A DNA stretch of 5,550 nt from Roseiarcus sp050015575 (GTDB lineage Bacteria > Pseudomonadota > Alphaproteobacteria > Rhizobiales > Beijerinckiaceae). The DNA lies in the NCBI GenBank assembly GCA_050015575.1, contig JBEKBD010000140.1:1-5550 (forward strand), read 5' to 3'. Positions 4,165 to 5,550 of the stretch are shown in pieces; positions within the stretch are counted from its first letter, which is position 1; the number at the start of each line of letters is the position of its first letter. A program made the position numbers and the translations under genes. Under the pieces are notes generated by a model. That model had not been told where the DNA came from and did no database searches. It saw only the letters and a list, made by a program, of their open reading frames with translations.

Positions 4165-5550
4165 CTAGACCGCGCCGCCGTCCGGGCCGACCTTGGCGAT
4201 GCGCAAATTGTTGGTGGCGCCGGGCGTGCCGAAGGGAACGCCGGCGACGACGATCACCCAATCGCCGACGCTGACGAAGCCGTCGATATAGGCGTGGCGG
4301 CAGGCGCGGTCGGCCATGTCGCGCTCGTCGCGCGCGTCGACGGTGACGTCGGCGTGGACGCCCCAGGCCAGCGCCAAGCGGCGCGCCGTCCTGACGATGG
4401 GGGTCAGCGCGAGGATCGACGAGCGCGGCCGCCCGCGCGCGATGCGCAGTCCGGTCGAGCCCGAGGCGGTCCAGGCGCAGATCACCTTCGATTGCAGCGT
4501 CTCGGCGACGTCGCGCGTCGCTTCGGCGATCGCGTCGGCGCCGGTCGCCTCGGGCGTGGCGCGCTGGGCCTCGATGATGCCGGGATAGATGCCCTCCGAC
4601 TCCACCGACTCGGCGATGCGGTTCATCGTCTCCACCGCCTCGCGCGGATATTGGCCGGACGCGCTCTCGGCCGACAGCATCACCGCGTCGGCCCCTTCGA
4701 ACACCGCGGTCGCGACGTCGGAGACCTCGGCTCGGGTCGGCACCGGCGTCGATATCATCGATTCGAGCATCTGCGTCGCCACCACCACCGGCTTGCCGAG
4801 ACGGCGGGCCAGTCTGGTGATGGTCTTTTGCAGACCCGGGACTTTCTCCAGCGGCATTTCCACCCCGAGGTCGCCGCGCGCCACCATCACCGCGTCGGCG
4901 ACCGCGAGGATTTCGCCGAGCCGCGCGATCGCCTGCGGCTTTTCGATTTTCGCCATCACCAGGGCGCGATTGCCGGCGATCTTCTTCACTTCGAGCACGT
5001 CCTCGGGGCGCTGCACGAAGGAGAGCGCGACCCAGTCGATGTCCTCTTCCAGCGCGGCGGCGAGATCGGCCCGATCCTTCTCGGTCATAGCCGAAGTCGG
5101 AATGGTGGTGTCGGGCAGGCTGACGCCCTTCTTGTTGGAAATGCGCCCGGCGACCTCGACGTTGGTGTCGGCGCGGCCCGGCGCGAGGGCGGCGACGCGC
5201 AGCAGCACCTTGCCGTCGTCGATCAGCACGCGATCGCCTTTGCGCAGCGAGTCGAGGATTTCCGGATGCGGAAGAAAGACGCGCGTCTGATCGCCGAGCG
5301 ACGCGTTCGAATCCAGCGTGAACGGGCTCCCCTTGCGCAGCGCGACCGCCCCGGCCGCGAATTCGCCGACGCGCAGCTTCGGCCCCTGTAGATCGACGAG
5401 GACGCCGATCGGCCGGTCGAATTGCTCCTCGAGCGAACGAATCCTCGCCACCTGCTCGCGCATCGCGTCGTGCGAGGCGTGGCTCATGTTGATGCGAAAG
5501 ACGTCGGCGCCCGCCTCGAACAGCGCGGCCACCGTCGCCCGATCGGCCGA
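4165..5550 (-). CDS. pyk: Pyruvate kinase (start lies beyond the window end)
   Basis: It converts phosphoenolpyruvate and ADP to pyruvate and ATP, the last step of glycolysis, in the cytoplasm. The frame runs open from 5550 to TAG at 4167-4165, giving 461 residues; only about 16-18 N-terminal residues (usual full length near 478) are missing, so it appears intact. Visible landmarks in order: FRINMSHASHD (substrate-binding arginine and asparagine, about 18-28), DLQGPKLRVGEF, the B-domain segment DRVLIDDGKVLLRV, WVALSFVQ, the active-site signature LVMAKIEKPQAI with its catalytic lysine and metal-binding glutamate, ARGDLGVE (metal-binding aspartate), VVATQMLESM, and PTRAEVSDVATAVFEGADAVMLSAESASGQYP. 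The C-terminal allosteric domain (about 340-461) is complete, including AWTASGSTGLRIARGRP and GVPFGTPGATNNLRI near the end. No extra PEP-utiliser domain is fused. Translation of an internal GTG at 5532 as a start would cut into the barrel and is not used. The gene converges on the TPR gene. Confidence 0.97.
   Translation of the reverse strand, partial: SADRATVAALFEAGADVFRINMSHASHDAMREQVARIRSLEEQFDRPIGVLVDLQGPKLRVGEFAAGAVALRKGSPFTLDSNASLGDQTRVFLPHPEILDSLRKGDRVLIDDGKVLLRVAALAPGRADTNVEVAGRISNKKGVSLPDTTIPTSAMTEKDRADLAAALEEDIDWVALSFVQRPEDVLEVKKIAGNRALVMAKIEKPQAIARLGEILAVADAVMVARGDLGVEMPLEKVPGLQKTITRLARRLGKPVVVATQMLESMISTPVPTRAEVSDVATAVFEGADAVMLSAESASGQYPREAVETMNRIAESVESEGIYPGIIEAQRATPEATGADAIAEATRDVAETLQSKVICAWTASGSTGLRIARGRPRSSILALTPIVRTARRLALAWGVHADVTVDARDERDMADRACRHAYIDGFVSVGDWVIVVAGVPFGTPGATNNLRIAKVGPDGGAV

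Noticed and set aside
4294..5391. 365-residue plus-strand open frame opposite pyruvate kinase
   Set aside because: The minus strand encodes a clear, nearly full-length pyruvate kinase; the antisense frame is rich in H/R/D/G as expected of a shadow.

Overview
The window is a compact, very GC-rich piece of bacterial chromosome. Its protein families point to an alphaproteobacterium, most likely of the Rhizobiales (a Methylocystis/Methylosinus-like methanotroph would fit, but I cannot fix the genus). The clues are the 41-residue cysteine-free ribosomal protein L36, the L36 / periplasmic-type TPR protein / pyruvate kinase neighbourhood, a heat-shock promoter of the alphaproteobacterial CTTG-N18-CYTATNT type, and an ArsR-type regulator whose 3' end looks like the linker to a methyltransferase domain. 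No mobile element, tRNA, rRNA or CRISPR array is visible.

Layout. (1) 1-426, minus: N-terminal part of an ArsR-family regulator, cut by the window start, with a near-perfect palindromic operator lying over its start codon (421-444). (2) 534-2884, minus: a likely stress operon read in the order small heat-shock protein (Hsp20) -> two-domain universal stress protein -> zinc alcohol dehydrogenase. The last two genes are 11 bases apart. The operon is headed by a good RpoH (sigma-32) promoter at 3022-3050 and a leader of about 130 nt with several consecutive stem-loops. (3) 2885-3207: a divergent intergenic region shared by hsp20 (minus) and rpmJ (plus). (4) 3208-3996, plus: rpmJ, then an exported TPR-repeat protein with a candidate leaderless promoter. 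(5) 3997-4164: a convergent intergenic region containing two copies of the same GC-rich hairpin. (6) 4165-5550, minus: pyruvate kinase, missing only about the first 16-18 residues beyond the window end.

How the parts fit. The central operon combines a protein-holding chaperone, a stress-signalling/nucleotide-binding protein and an oxidoreductase under an apparent heat-shock promoter. The flanking genes are housekeeping: translation (L36), central carbon metabolism (Pyk) and probably methionine/SAM-cycle control (the ArsR-type regulator). I do not see an undescribed multi-gene system. The parts most worth a second look are regulatory: the hsp20 promoter and leader, the self-overlapping operator of the ArsR-type gene, the rpmJ leader hairpin, and the twin hairpins between the TPR gene and pyk.
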